A stretch of 64,000 nucleotides of DNA from Streptomyces albiflavescens (GCF_014645835.1 NZ_BMMM01000003.1:186001-250000), one strand, 5' to 3'; positions 39,287 to 48,476 are shown, counted from the stretch's first letter. Numbers and translations are program-made. Notes: a model not told the origin generated them from the sequence alone.

Positions 39287-39937
39287 ATGAGGTCCCAGGA
39301 AAGGCATCGCGACGTCGGCGCATATGCGCTCGGCGTGCTGGACGAGGCGGAGGCTTTCCGCTTCGAGGACCACCTCATGGGGTGCCCTCGCTGCGCGGCA
39401 CATGTGACCGGATTTGGGCCCACCACACGGCAGTTGCTGCTGTACCGGCGGGCCACGCCGCGCTCCGTGCACCCCATGGCTCAGCCCGGTCCCCAGCTGC
39501 TGGGCCGTCTGCTCGGCGAGGTGGCGGCGCGGCACCGGGCGCGGCGTCGGCGCTTCCTGTACGGGCTGGCCGCCTCCGTGGTGTTCGCCGTGGCCGGCCC
39601 CGGGATCGCCGTGCTCGCCGGCCAGGGAGACTCGACCGCGCAGGTCGCCGCGACCGACGAACGGACGGGCGTATGGGCCCAGGTCACGACAGAGGACACG
39701 GACTCGGGCAGCCAGGTGGAACTCAAGGTGAAGGACGGGGCCGGCCCCCGCTCCTGCCGCCTCGTCGCCATCGGCCGCGACGGCTCGGAGCAGGTCATGG
39801 CCAGCTGGACCGTGCCCGACCACGACGCCCGGATGAGCACCGTGCAGGGCGGCTCCGCGATGCACACCGACCAGATCGCCCGATACGAGGTGCGCACCGC
39901 GGACGGCCATCACCTGGTGACGCTCGACGCCCGCTGA
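39287..39937 (+). CDS. Anti-sigma factor with zf-HC2 domain
   Basis: This 216-aa protein has an N-terminal zinc-finger anti-sigma domain: HRDVGAYALGVLDEAE, then HLMGCPRCAAH with the H-x3-C-x2-C pattern. One membrane helix follows (FLYGLAASVVFAVAGPGIAVLAG, about 90-110). An extracellular RskA-like beta domain (about 125-216) completes it. Such proteins hold an ECF sigma factor at the membrane until a signal releases it. Its partner is probably the sigma factor at 37907-38455. Confidence 0.87.
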   Translation: MRSQERHRDVGAYALGVLDEAEAFRFEDHLMGCPRCAAHVTGFGPTTRQLLLYRRATPRSVHPMAQPGPQLLGRLLGEVAARHRARRRRFLYGLAASVVFAVAGPGIAVLAGQGDSTAQVAATDERTGVWAQVTTEDTDSGSQVELKVKDGAGPRSCRLVAIGRDGSEQVMASWTVPDHDARMSTVQGGSAMHTDQIARYEVRTADGHHLVTLDAR

Positions 39938-40118
39938 GGGCCGGCCGAACGAGAACCGCCGGTTGAATCATGAGATACCCCGTTGAAGCGTCAATCACGT
40001 TGGCAGGCAACGGATTTGCCCCCGTACAGCCGTGGGCGGAGACTGTAAACGATGACGTGGAGCTGTCGAAGGTCCGCTCCGCGCCGCCCCTAGGAGCACG
40101 ACCGAAGGGGCTGAGCCG

Positions 40119-40505
40119 GTGGAGAACCAATTGCTGATCCGCCTCTCCGAGGAGGGAGCGGAAGCCGAGGAAGTGGCGCAGCTGACCGGCTATCTGCGTG
40201 AGGAACTGCTCACACTCGATGTGGACGATGTCAGGACCGTCCCGGCGGGCGAGATCCCGCCCGGCGCACGGGTCGTGGACGCCGCCCTGGTCGGCACCCT
40301 CATGGTGAGCCTGGGCAAGTCCCTCACCGGGCTGAGCCAGGTGGTGAGCGTCCTGCGTGACTGGCTGGGCCGGACGCGGACCACGCGCCCGTCGCTGACC
40401 CTGACACTGGGCGGGGACACGCTGGAGATATCGGCGGCGACGGACGAGCAGGTGGCCCAGGCGGTGAATATCTTCGTCCAGAAGCATTCCGCAGTGGGGA
40501 CGTAG
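40119..40505 (+). CDS. EACC1 (effector-associated constant component 1) protein
   Basis: This 128-aa protein begins at GTG 40119, with GAAGGGG 8 bases upstream. It matches the EACC1 pattern: a start ENQLLIRLSEEG, a conserved ELLTLDVDDVRTVPAGEIP, then ARVVDAALVGTLMVSL and a C-terminal SLTLTLGGDTLEISAATDEQV. EACC1 proteins are encoded beside caspase or trypsin-like effectors in predicted bacterial conflict systems and are thought to be a constant partner of the effector. Here the caspase gene starts 2 bp after its stop. The identification is from memory of the family, not a search. Confidence 0.75.
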   Translation: MENQLLIRLSEEGAEAEEVAQLTGYLREELLTLDVDDVRTVPAGEIPPGARVVDAALVGTLMVSLGKSLTGLSQVVSVLRDWLGRTRTTRPSLTLTLGGDTLEISAATDEQVAQAVNIFVQKHSAVGT

Positions 40506-40507
40506 AC

Positions 40508-42226
40508 ATGGTCGAGTCCCGGCATGCGCTGATCATCGCCAACGACACGTACGAGGATCAGGGCCTCAAGCAGCTGAGAGCGCCCGGACACGACGCCGAA
40601 GCCCTCTCCGGAGTCCTGCGCAATCCGCAGATCGGCGACTTCGAGGTGGATGTCCTGAGGAACGCGTCCACGCAGGAAATGAAGGAGTGCATCGAAGGCT
40701 TCCTCCTCTCCGACCGCGGCCGTGACGACCAGCTGGTGTTGCACTTCTCCTGCCACGGGATCAAGAGCGAATCCGGCGAACTGTACTTCGCGGCCAGCAA
40801 CACCAAGCCCCGGCTCCTCGACTCCACGGGCGTCTCCGCCGATTTCGTTCAGCGGTGCATGTCCCGCACACGGGCGGGCTGCACCGTGCTGTTCCTCGAC
40901 TGCTGCTACGGAGGTGCCTTCTCCCGGGGTGCGTCCGTACGCGCCTCACGGGACATGCACGTGCTGGACGCCTTCGCGGGCGAGAAGCCGAGCGGGGGGC
41001 GGGGCTGGGCCGTCATCACGGCGTCGAACTCCATGGAATACGCCTTCGAGGACGCCGAACTCACCGAGGGCAGCACCGCGCGACCGTCGGTGTTCACCCA
41101 CGCGGTGGTGGAGGGCCTGGAAACCGGTGATGCCGACCGCGACGAAGACGGTGAGGTCTCGCTCGACGACCTGTACGAGTACGTCTACGACCGCGTGCGG
41201 GACCAGAACCCGAACCAGAACCCGAGCAAGACCGTCCAGATGCAGGGGACCATGCAGTTGGCGCACGGTCGGCGGCGCCGTATCAGAATCGAGCCCGAGC
41301 CCGTCCCGCGCGCCGTGCAGGACGCTCTGCGGAGCCGGAACATCTTCACCCGCCTCGGCGCCGTCGCGGAGGTGCGCTCCCGCATGGCAAGCCCGGCGCT
41401 CTCCATGGCCGAAGGGGCGCGCCAGGCCTTGGAGGCCGTGGTCCGCAACGACACCCAGCAGGTCGCGGACGAGGCGCGGCGCGCCCTGGACGACGTCAGC
41501 CTCAAGCCCGCCCCGGCCCGTCTGGACTTCGGCCGGGTACCCCGGGACACCGCCGTTCCGCAGCAGACGGTGACGCTGCAGGGCATCCCCCTGGCCCGCC
41601 ATTGCGTGGCCCAGCCCGCGGGCAAGTGGCTACGGGTCGAGGAGTCCTCGGAGGGTCTGGCCGTCGGTGTCGACACGTCAGCCGAAGGGCGTCTGACCGG
41701 TGACATCATGCTGAAGGGGGTCGCCGACGACGCCGTGGTGCGTGTCGAGGCCGAGGTGGTGCCGCCGCCGCCCGACAAGCCCCCCGACACCCCCACGGAC
41801 AGCGAGGGGAAGGGGCCGACCGCCACACACCGGCCGCCGTCCAGACCCGTGCGTGCGCCCGCAATGGCGGCAGCCACGCTGGCTCTCGCCGTCATCTCGG
41901 TGATCATGTTGATCGTGGCCGCCGACAAGGCGGTCAGGGCCTCGATCGACCTGGGGCAGGTAGGAATGACCGGCGAATTCGAGGACTCCGCCGGCAAGTT
42001 CTCCCTGCTCCCTCCCCTTATCGTCTCCTTGGTCACCGCGGTGGCGGCGCTCTCCGTCGGCGCCCTCGCCCGGCAAGAACTGCGTTCGAGGCGTCGGCGC
42101 TACACGCAGGGAGCGAGGAGCGCCACGCGTGCCCTGGTCTCGCTGGCGAGGCTCTGCGCGATCCCGGTCGTCGTCCTGGGCGCACTCATGAGCATCGCCT
42201 ACCCCATCGTGATCACCATCTGGTGA
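40508..42226 (+). CDS. Caspase-family protein with HEAT-like, Ig-like and membrane segments
   Basis: This 572-aa protein has an N-terminal C14 caspase domain (1 to about 250) with the catalytic His83 in LHFSCHG and Cys133 in FLDCCYGGA. A helical HEAT-like part (about 265-330) follows. A beta-rich Ig-like segment (about 335-420, LDFGRVPRDTAVPQQTVTL) and a Pro-rich linker come next. Three membrane helices close the protein (about 455-477, 500-520 and 540-565). Both catalytic residues are present. It is co-transcribed with EACC1. A membrane-tethered protease of an antiviral or cell-death system is the best reading; a developmental role is possible. Confidence 0.85.
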   Translation: MVESRHALIIANDTYEDQGLKQLRAPGHDAEALSGVLRNPQIGDFEVDVLRNASTQEMKECIEGFLLSDRGRDDQLVLHFSCHGIKSESGELYFAASNTKPRLLDSTGVSADFVQRCMSRTRAGCTVLFLDCCYGGAFSRGASVRASRDMHVLDAFAGEKPSGGRGWAVITASNSMEYAFEDAELTEGSTARPSVFTHAVVEGLETGDADRDEDGEVSLDDLYEYVYDRVRDQNPNQNPSKTVQMQGTMQLAHGRRRRIRIEPEPVPRAVQDALRSRNIFTRLGAVAEVRSRMASPALSMAEGARQALEAVVRNDTQQVADEARRALDDVSLKPAPARLDFGRVPRDTAVPQQTVTLQGIPLARHCVAQPAGKWLRVEESSEGLAVGVDTSAEGRLTGDIMLKGVADDAVVRVEAEVVPPPPDKPPDTPTDSEGKGPTATHRPPSRPVRAPAMAAATLALAVISVIMLIVAADKAVRASIDLGQVGMTGEFEDSAGKFSLLPPLIVSLVTAVAALSVGALARQELRSRRRRYTQGARSATRALVSLARLCAIPVVVLGALMSIAYPIVITIW

Positions 42227-42235
42227 GCACGCCGA

Positions 42236-43096
42236 CTACTTGAGCAGCCGCGACAACCTGCGGTCCGCCAGTGGCTTGCCGCCCGTCTGGCAGGTCGGGC
42301 AGTACTGCAGCGCGGAGTCGCTGAAGGAGACCTCGCGGATGGTGTCGCCGCAGACCGGGCAGGGCTCGCCCGCCCTGCCGTGCACCCGCAGTCCGCTCTT
42401 CTTCTCCGCCTTCAGACGTCCGGCGGCCAGCCCGCGGGAGCGCTCGACGGCCTCGGCGAGCGTGGCGCGCAGCGCCTCGTACAGGCGTCGTGTCTCCTCG
42501 GGTGTCAGCGAGGAGGCGAGCTTGAAGGGCGACATCTTGGCTGCGTGCAGGATCTCGTCGCTGTACGCGTTCCCCACGCCGGCGATCAGGCTCTGGTCGC
42601 GCAGGGCGCCCTTCAACTGGCGCCGCTCCCCCTCCAGCAACTTGGCGAACCGCACCTCGTCGAAGTCGTCGGCGAGTGGATCGGGGCCGAGGCGGGCCAC
42701 GCCGGGGATCTCCGCCGGGTCCCGCACCACGTACACGGCGAGCCGCTTCTGGGTGCCCGCCTCGGTGAGGTCGAAGCCCTCCCCGGTCTCCAGCGCGACA
42801 CGCAGCGCGAGCGGGCCCTTGCCGGGGCGGGGCGGGCCGTCGGGCAGCGTGTCCCGCCAGTGCAGCCAGCCCGCGCGGGCCAGGTGCGTCACGAAGTGCA
42901 GGCCGTCCGCCTCGATGTCGAGGAACTTGCCGTGCCGGTGCACAGCCGTGACCTCGCGCCCCTCGAAGGCGGTGACGGGCGGGTCGTAGGTCTTCAGGAC
43001 ACTGATGGCGACGGGCAGCACGCGCACGACCTCGCGTCCGACGAGATGGTCGGTCAGGAAGTCCTTGAGCGCTTCGACCTCGGGCAGTTCCGGCAT
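42236..43096 (-). CDS. Fpg/Nei-family DNA glycosylase
   Basis: This 286-aa protein begins MPELPEVEALKD, giving the catalytic Pro2 and Glu3. It has the helix-two-turn-helix GVGNAYSDEILHAAKMSP and a C-terminal zinc finger, CPVCG then CPTC. It should remove oxidised bases with AP-lyase cleavage. The start at ATG 43096 is fixed by Pro2. It differs from canonical MutM after the first residues, so it is a paralogue rather than certain MutM. It converges with the caspase gene with 9 bp between. Confidence 0.92.
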   Translation of the reverse strand: MPELPEVEALKDFLTDHLVGREVVRVLPVAISVLKTYDPPVTAFEGREVTAVHRHGKFLDIEADGLHFVTHLARAGWLHWRDTLPDGPPRPGKGPLALRVALETGEGFDLTEAGTQKRLAVYVVRDPAEIPGVARLGPDPLADDFDEVRFAKLLEGERRQLKGALRDQSLIAGVGNAYSDEILHAAKMSPFKLASSLTPEETRRLYEALRATLAEAVERSRGLAAGRLKAEKKSGLRVHGRAGEPCPVCGDTIREVSFSDSALQYCPTCQTGGKPLADRRLSRLLK

Positions 43097-43164
43097 GGGT
43101 CCAGAGTGCCACCCGGCACCGACAACACCATCCGGAATCCCGACGACCCACTGCGCACCGCTGG

Positions 43165-45237
43165 TCAGTCCCGCTCCGGAACGATGAACTCGCACCACAC
43201 GCACTTGCCGCCGCCGCGGGCCTCCACGCCCCAGACGTCGGTCAGCCGGTCGACGAGGAGGAGGCCGCGGCCCGATACGCCGGACTCGCCCGCCTCGCGG
43301 CGGCGCGGCAGGGCGCTGGAGGAGTCCTCGACCTCGGCGCGCAGCCTGCGGTCGGAGCCGGCGAGGACGCGCAGGGTGACGATGGCGGAGCCCTCGGTGT
43401 GCATCAGGGCGTTGGTGATCAGTTCGTCGGCGACCAGCTCGATCTCGTCGGCGCGCTCACGGGCGCCCCAGGCACGGACCGCGGCGCGGATCATGTGGCG
43501 CGCCCCGGTGAGCGCCTCTGGGTCACCCGGGGCGACATGCTGCTGGAGCCGTCCTCCGGCCTGTGTGGTGGGGCCCCGGCGGCGCATGAGCAGCAGCGCC
43601 ACATCGTCTTCGCCGCCGCGCTCCTCGGCCACGTCGATGAGCCGGTCGGCGAGGTCGCAGACGTCCTCGGGGCCCGAGTGGATGAGCCCCTTCAGGATGT
43701 GCATGCCCTCGTCGAGGTCGATGCCGGGCTGTTCCACGAGCCCATCGGTGCACAGCAGCAGGGTCTGGCCCGGATCCAGCTCGACCGTATCGACCGGGTA
43801 CTCGAGGCGGCCGAACTCGGCGGACAGCCCGAGCGGCAGGCCCCCCTCGACGGTGACTCGGCGGCAGGTGCCGTCGCTCTGCCGGATCAGTGGGTCGATG
43901 TGGCCGGCGCGGACCAGCTGGACCACTCCGGTGGACAGGTCGGCCTCGGCGTACAGGCAGGTCGCGAAGCGGTCGGTGTCGAGTTCGTCGAGGAACACCG
44001 AGGCGCGGGCCATCACGGTGGCAGGGGTGTGGCCCTCGGCGGCGTAGGCGCGCAGCACGATCCGCAGCTGGCCCATGACGGCCGCAGCGTGTGTGTCGTG
44101 GCCCTGGACGTCCCCGATGACGGCGCCGACCCGGCCGCCCGGCAGCGGGATCACGTCGTACCAGTCGCCGCCGATGTCCCGCCCGAGCGAGGCGGAGCGA
44201 TAGCGGACGGCGATGTCGGCGTCGGGGACGCTCGGGATGGAGCGCGGCAGCATGGCCTGCTGGAGGCCCTGCGCGAGATCCTTCTCCTGCTCGTAGAACA
44301 TGGCACGCTGGAGGCTCTGCGCGATGCTGCTGCCGAGCGCCACGAGGACATTGCGCTCCTCCGCCGAGAAGCCCCGCCGGTCGTTGTAGAGCAGGCCTAT
44401 CGCGCCGATGGGTCTGGCCTGCACGATGAGCGGCAGATACGCGGCCGAGGTGATGTTCAGATCGGTGATGTTCGGCCACAGCAGCGGGTACGACGCCGAG
44501 AACTCCTCCGGCGACTCGATGAAGTGCGGCGCGAGGCTCCGTACGACCTCGTTCATCGGGTACTTCGCGTCGAGGCGGGTGACCCGGGTGCCGGGTACGT
44601 AGCTGTTCGCGGGGCCCGTGGCGACCAGGCGGATGCGACCGGCCTCCACCAGGCCCATGACCAGGCTCGTCGCCCCGAGATGGGTGACGCCGTGGGTGTC
44701 CTCCAGGACGTCGATGACGTCCTGGACGGTGCTGGCGTGCGCGAGCGCCGCCGTGGTGATCTGGACGACGTTCGTCTGCTGGCGCCGGGCCTCGTCCAGG
44801 GCGGCCTGCTCGCGGCGCGCCGCGCTCTCGCTCAGCTCGTCCGTGGCGTCGCGGACTATGCCGATGATCCGGCGCGGCTTGCCGGTCTCATCACGACGTA
44901 TGTAGCCCTGGGTGTGGGTCCAGCGCATGGAACCGTCGCGGCGGCGGACGCGGAAGTACGCGCCGTAGTTCTCGCTGCCGTCCTTCATGGCCTGGGACAC
45001 CACAGCGTCGAGACGGTAGCCCTCCACCCGAGGCACCCGTACGGTCAGGCTCTCGGGGTAGCCGTCGTACTCCTCGGGGCGCAGGTCGAAGATCTCGTGG
45101 GCCTGGGCGTCCATGTGGAACAGGCCGGTGTCCAGATCCCAGTCGAAGCTGCCCATGCGGTTGAGCGCCAGGATCGGATCCGGGTGGGCGGGCCAGTCGT
45201 CCGGGAGTGACAGGGCGCTCGCTCCCCGATGAACCAT
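43165..45237 (-). CDS. PAS-GAF-SpoIIE phosphatase-HATPase signalling protein
   Basis: This 690-aa protein has a PAS domain (about 20-130, with PAC GSMRWTHTQGYIRRDETGK), a GAF domain (about 155-305), and a PP2C-type SpoIIE phosphatase domain (about 330-545, DIGGDWYDV and IGDVQGHDTHAA). A C-terminal anti-sigma-type ATPase (about 570-690, ELVADELITNALMH and GRGLLLVDRLTDVWG) follows. Such proteins work in partner-switching pathways by dephosphorylating anti-anti-sigma factors. No antagonist gene is adjacent. The length is normal for Streptomyces members. Confidence 0.92.
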   Translation of the reverse strand: MVHRGASALSLPDDWPAHPDPILALNRMGSFDWDLDTGLFHMDAQAHEIFDLRPEEYDGYPESLTVRVPRVEGYRLDAVVSQAMKDGSENYGAYFRVRRRDGSMRWTHTQGYIRRDETGKPRRIIGIVRDATDELSESAARREQAALDEARRQQTNVVQITTAALAHASTVQDVIDVLEDTHGVTHLGATSLVMGLVEAGRIRLVATGPANSYVPGTRVTRLDAKYPMNEVVRSLAPHFIESPEEFSASYPLLWPNITDLNITSAAYLPLIVQARPIGAIGLLYNDRRGFSAEERNVLVALGSSIAQSLQRAMFYEQEKDLAQGLQQAMLPRSIPSVPDADIAVRYRSASLGRDIGGDWYDVIPLPGGRVGAVIGDVQGHDTHAAAVMGQLRIVLRAYAAEGHTPATVMARASVFLDELDTDRFATCLYAEADLSTGVVQLVRAGHIDPLIRQSDGTCRRVTVEGGLPLGLSAEFGRLEYPVDTVELDPGQTLLLCTDGLVEQPGIDLDEGMHILKGLIHSGPEDVCDLADRLIDVAEERGGEDDVALLLMRRRGPTTQAGGRLQQHVAPGDPEALTGARHMIRAAVRAWGARERADEIELVADELITNALMHTEGSAIVTLRVLAGSDRRLRAEVEDSSSALPRRREAGESGVSGRGLLLVDRLTDVWGVEARGGGKCVWCEFIVPERD

Positions 45238-45313
45238 GGGGCCACCTTGCCAGGGTTTGTCCGATTATTCGAGTGGGGATCCCGTTTTCGAGCCCCTCCC
45301 GCCGTGCGGGAGT

Positions 45314-46663
45314 TCAGCTGTCGAAGACGTCGGTCGGGGCGTCGAAGATGCTGTCCGGGGGCGGCGACTCGTCGGGGATCAGGCCACCGCCATCGGGGAC
45401 GTCGGGGCCGTCCGGGACAGTGTCGGGACCGAGGTCCTCGCTCGACGGGTCGAGTGGCGACGCGGGCTCCTCGGACGCGGACCGGTCAGGTGCGGCCGTA
45501 GGCGACCGAGGAGCGGCGCTCTCGCCCGACGGAGTCCGGTCCGAGGGGGCCGGTACGCTCTCCGGCGCCGTCGTCGGCGGCGCCGTGGCGGTACCAGTGG
45601 GGCACTTCGAGTGCTCTGCCGCCGGGTCCCCCGAAGCGTCGGCCGGCGGCCTGAGCCTCGCCGCGTCGAACGGCGGATCCTCGGAGTCGCCGGTCACGCC
45701 CGGGGCAGTCTCGGTCGCGCTCGGCGTGACGGACACCGTCGCCGTGGGCGTGACACAGTCGGGCTCCGACGCGTGGGGCCGTGGGCTCTTCCCGGTCGGC
45801 GAGGCGCTGGGCCACGGGTCGTCCGGCTGCCGGGGCCGCGTCCAGTCGTCGGACGGCGGTACGGCGTGGTCGTGGTGGCCGTCGTCGCCGATCCTGCGCT
45901 CGATCCAGGCGTTGTCGACGATGTTGATGATCGTGATCTTGGTGATCGCGGTGGGCGCCGGGGTCACCACGACCACCTGAGTGGGTTGATATCCGGACCA
46001 GGGCCGGCCCCGAGTACCCGGGTTTCCCCGGAGCACGGCCGGTGGGTTCAGCGGGTTGCCGCAGGCGCAGCGGACACGGGGCACGCCCCGGTTGTCGACG
46101 AGGACGGCGGTGCCCACCTGGAGCACGGACTGATAGTCGGTCGCCCGTCCGTCGCTGAACCCGTGGTTCGTGACCCGCGTGTCGGCGCGCAGGACGACCG
46201 AGGTCAGACCGCGCAGGTAGTCCGGGATGAAGGCCTGGGAGATGCCGGAAGCCTGGGCGAAGGCACGGGCCTTGTCCCGGTCCGCGGCGAGAAACCGGAT
46301 CTGCTTCTCGACATCACAGCTGCCGACGCTCCGGGTGCCGCCGTAGAGGCCCGGCGTGGAACCCGAGAGGGAGCGCACGCCCTGCGCGGAGCCGTTCCCG
46401 GTGGGCTGCGGCATTCGGGTGACGGGCGGCGGGGTCGCCGTGGAGTCGGTGAAGGGGTCGGGCCCCTGCGCCCCGACGGGCTGGAGGAAGATCTCGCCGC
46501 CCGATCCGCCGGACGCCACCTGGCTCCTCTCGTTGTCGCCGCCGCACCCAGTGACGAGCAGCGCCGCCAAGAGCGCAAAGGCCGTAACGAGGGTCCTGGT
46601 GGGTATGTGCACCACTGTTCTGGCGGGTATGTGCACCACTGTTCTGGCGGGTATGCGCACCAC
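45314..46663 (-). CDS. DUF6777-like lipoprotein
   Basis: This 449-aa lipoprotein starts at GTG 46663, with GGGAG 4 bases upstream. A 24-bp tandem repeat gives the unusual N-terminus IPARTVVHIPARTVVHIP. A hydrophobic stretch and the lipobox VTGC follow (Cys near residue 40). The body contains EIFLQPVGAQGPDPFTDST, TPGLYGGTRSVGSCD and VPRVRCACGNPLNPP, as I recall for DUF6777. Residues 250-449 are Pro/Ser/Asp-rich and low complexity. It should be tethered outside the membrane; function unknown. Confidence 0.75.
   Translation of the reverse strand: MVRIPARTVVHIPARTVVHIPTRTLVTAFALLAALLVTGCGGDNERSQVASGGSGGEIFLQPVGAQGPDPFTDSTATPPPVTRMPQPTGNGSAQGVRSLSGSTPGLYGGTRSVGSCDVEKQIRFLAADRDKARAFAQASGISQAFIPDYLRGLTSVVLRADTRVTNHGFSDGRATDYQSVLQVGTAVLVDNRGVPRVRCACGNPLNPPAVLRGNPGTRGRPWSGYQPTQVVVVTPAPTAITKITIINIVDNAWIERRIGDDGHHDHAVPPSDDWTRPRQPDDPWPSASPTGKSPRPHASEPDCVTPTATVSVTPSATETAPGVTGDSEDPPFDAARLRPPADASGDPAAEHSKCPTGTATAPPTTAPESVPAPSDRTPSGESAAPRSPTAAPDRSASEEPASPLDPSSEDLGPDTVPDGPDVPDGGGLIPDESPPPDSIFDAPTDVFDS
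46601..46660. repeat. 24-bp tandem repeat at the lipoprotein N-terminus
   Basis: The unit GGGTATGTGCACCACTGTTC plus TGGC occurs at 46601-46624 and 46625-46648, with a partial, diverged third from 46649. It encodes the in-frame repeat VVHIPART ahead of the signal-peptide core. Confidence 0.85.
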
Positions 46664-46775
46664 GTTCTCCCGTTCATCCCGGGCAATTCATCCACTATTG
46701 TCTGCGTCGCCCAGTTGGCTAACGCAAGCGGAGGCGGTCACCCAGCGTCACAATGGGAGGGAGAGGAGTACCGCC

Positions 46776-48206
46776 GTGGAGTGGTTCACCGCCCCCGAGT
46801 ACTGGCTGAGCCGGTTGGTCTTCCAACGGGCCCTGGCCGTCGTGTACCTCGCCGCGTTCCTGGGCGCGGCGCTGCAGTTCCGCGCGTTGATCGGGGAGCG
46901 CGGGATGCTGCCGGTTCCCCGCTTCGTGGAGCGCGTGCTGTTCCGCCACGCGCCGAGCGTGTTCCATCTGCGCTACTCGGACCGCTTCTTCTCGGCCTGG
47001 GCCTGGACGGGCTGCGCGGTGTCGGTGGGGCTGATCGCGGGCCTGGACTCGCAACTGCCACTGTGGGGCGGGATGTTGCTGTGGCTCGTCCCATGGGCGC
47101 TGTATCTGTCGATCGTCAACGTCGGCCAGACCTGGTACTCGTTCGGCTGGGAGTCCCTGCTGCTGGAGGTGGGCTTCCTCGCGGTCTTCCTCGGCAACGA
47201 CGAGGTGGCCCCGCCGATCGTCGTCCTCTTCCTGCTGCGCTGGGTGCTGTTCCGCGTCGAGTTCGGCGCCGGGCTGATCAAGATGCGGGGCGACGCGTGC
47301 TGGCGGAAGCTGACCTGCCTGTACTACCACCACGAGACACAGCCGATGCCGGGCCCGCTGAGCTGGTTCTTCCACCATCTCCCGAAGCCGTTCCACCGGG
47401 CGGAGGTGGCCGCCAACCACGTCACCCAACTCGTCGTGCCGATCCTGCTGTTCACCCCGCAGCCGATCGCGACGGCCGCCGCCTCGCTGATGATCCTCAC
47501 CCAGCTGTGGCTGGTGCTGTCCGGCAATTTCTCCTGGCTGAACTGGATCACCATCGTGGTGGCCCTGTCGGCGGTCGAGTTCCCCACCACTGCCCCGCAC
47601 GTGGCCGGCCCACCGCTCTGGTACGAGGTCGTGGTCCTCGCCGTGGCCACGGGCCTGTTGGCCCTCAGCTACCGCCCGGCGCGCAATCTGCTCTCCCGGC
47701 GGCAGGTCATGAACCGCTCCTTCGACCCGCTCCATCTGGTCAACACCTACGGGGCGTTCGGCAGCATCAGCCGGGTGCGATACGAGGTGATCCTCGAAGG
47801 CACGGCGGCTGCGATGCCGTACGAGGAAGCGGAGTGGCGGGAGTACGAGTTCAAGGGCAAGCCGGGCGACCCACGGTACTGGCCGCGCCAGTTCGCTCCG
47901 TACCATCTGCGACTCGACTGGCTGATGTGGTTCGTGGCACTCTCCCCGGCGTACGCCGGTTCGTGGTTCACGGCTCTGGTGGAGCGGCTCCTGGAGAACG
48001 ACCGCGACACGCTGCGACTGCTGCGCCGCTCCCCGTTCCCCGCCGACGCCCCGCCGCACTACGTCCGCGCGCGTCTCTTCCGTTATCGGTACACGACCTG
48101 GCGCGAGCTGCGGGAGACGGGTGCGTGCTGGCACCGGACGTACGTGCGCGACTTCCTGCCGCCGACGCGGCTGGAGACGGAGGCCGAGCGTCGCATTCCG
48201 TACTAG
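46776..48206 (+). CDS. Lipase-maturation-factor-like membrane protein
   Basis: This 476-aa protein has about eight membrane helices in its first 320 residues and a soluble C-terminal part. The segments WYSFGWESLLLEVGFLAVF, RWVLFRVEFGAGLIKMRGD, CLYYHHETQPMPGPLSW and YEFKGKPGDP are hallmarks of the LMF1/LMF2 family. In animals LMF1 helps lipases fold in the ER; bacterial roles are not established. GTG 46776 has AGGGAGAGGAG upstream. It is divergent from the DUF6777-like lipoprotein gene with 112 bp between. Confidence 0.88.
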   Translation: MEWFTAPEYWLSRLVFQRALAVVYLAAFLGAALQFRALIGERGMLPVPRFVERVLFRHAPSVFHLRYSDRFFSAWAWTGCAVSVGLIAGLDSQLPLWGGMLLWLVPWALYLSIVNVGQTWYSFGWESLLLEVGFLAVFLGNDEVAPPIVVLFLLRWVLFRVEFGAGLIKMRGDACWRKLTCLYYHHETQPMPGPLSWFFHHLPKPFHRAEVAANHVTQLVVPILLFTPQPIATAAASLMILTQLWLVLSGNFSWLNWITIVVALSAVEFPTTAPHVAGPPLWYEVVVLAVATGLLALSYRPARNLLSRRQVMNRSFDPLHLVNTYGAFGSISRVRYEVILEGTAAAMPYEEAEWREYEFKGKPGDPRYWPRQFAPYHLRLDWLMWFVALSPAYAGSWFTALVERLLENDRDTLRLLRRSPFPADAPPHYVRARLFRYRYTTWRELRETGACWHRTYVRDFLPPTRLETEAERRIPY

Positions 48207-48476
48207 ACGGAACCCTGGGGGTCCACGTACCGCCGGGCACGGGTCGCCCCTTCGGGATTGCCGCGCGTCCACGTCTTCATTCCGCCGATGAGCGACATCG
48301 GGGCGGCTCGTCCACCGTCGGGGAATTCCGTCGCTCGCGCGGGTGACCACTCCGTTTTCCGCCATCGCGCGGCCCCGTCCCGGAGGCGTGCGGAGTGACC
48401 CGGTGCACGCGTCGCCGCGCGGCGCGCCGCCGCCCTCGCCGTCTGCGGCATGGCAGGGGCGGCAGAGGGACGAGGG
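48207..48476. other. Intergenic region between convergent genes
   Basis: These 270 bases hold no recognisable gene. A 31-codon minus-strand frame ending at 48203 (MSLIGGMKTWTRGN...) is possible but has no ribosome site. No strong terminator hairpin is seen. Confidence 0.35.

Noticed and set aside
41222..41250. Frameshift or TTA codon in the caspase gene
   Set aside because: The frame is continuous with good codon use; an apparent TTA near 42018 is out of frame.
46601..46660. CRISPR-like repeat
   Set aside because: Only two and a half direct copies, no spacers, and lying in frame inside a gene.
48203..48298. 31-codon minus-strand frame MSLIGGMKTWTRGN...
   Set aside because: No Shine-Dalgarno and it overlaps the end of the LMF gene; too short to support without homologues.
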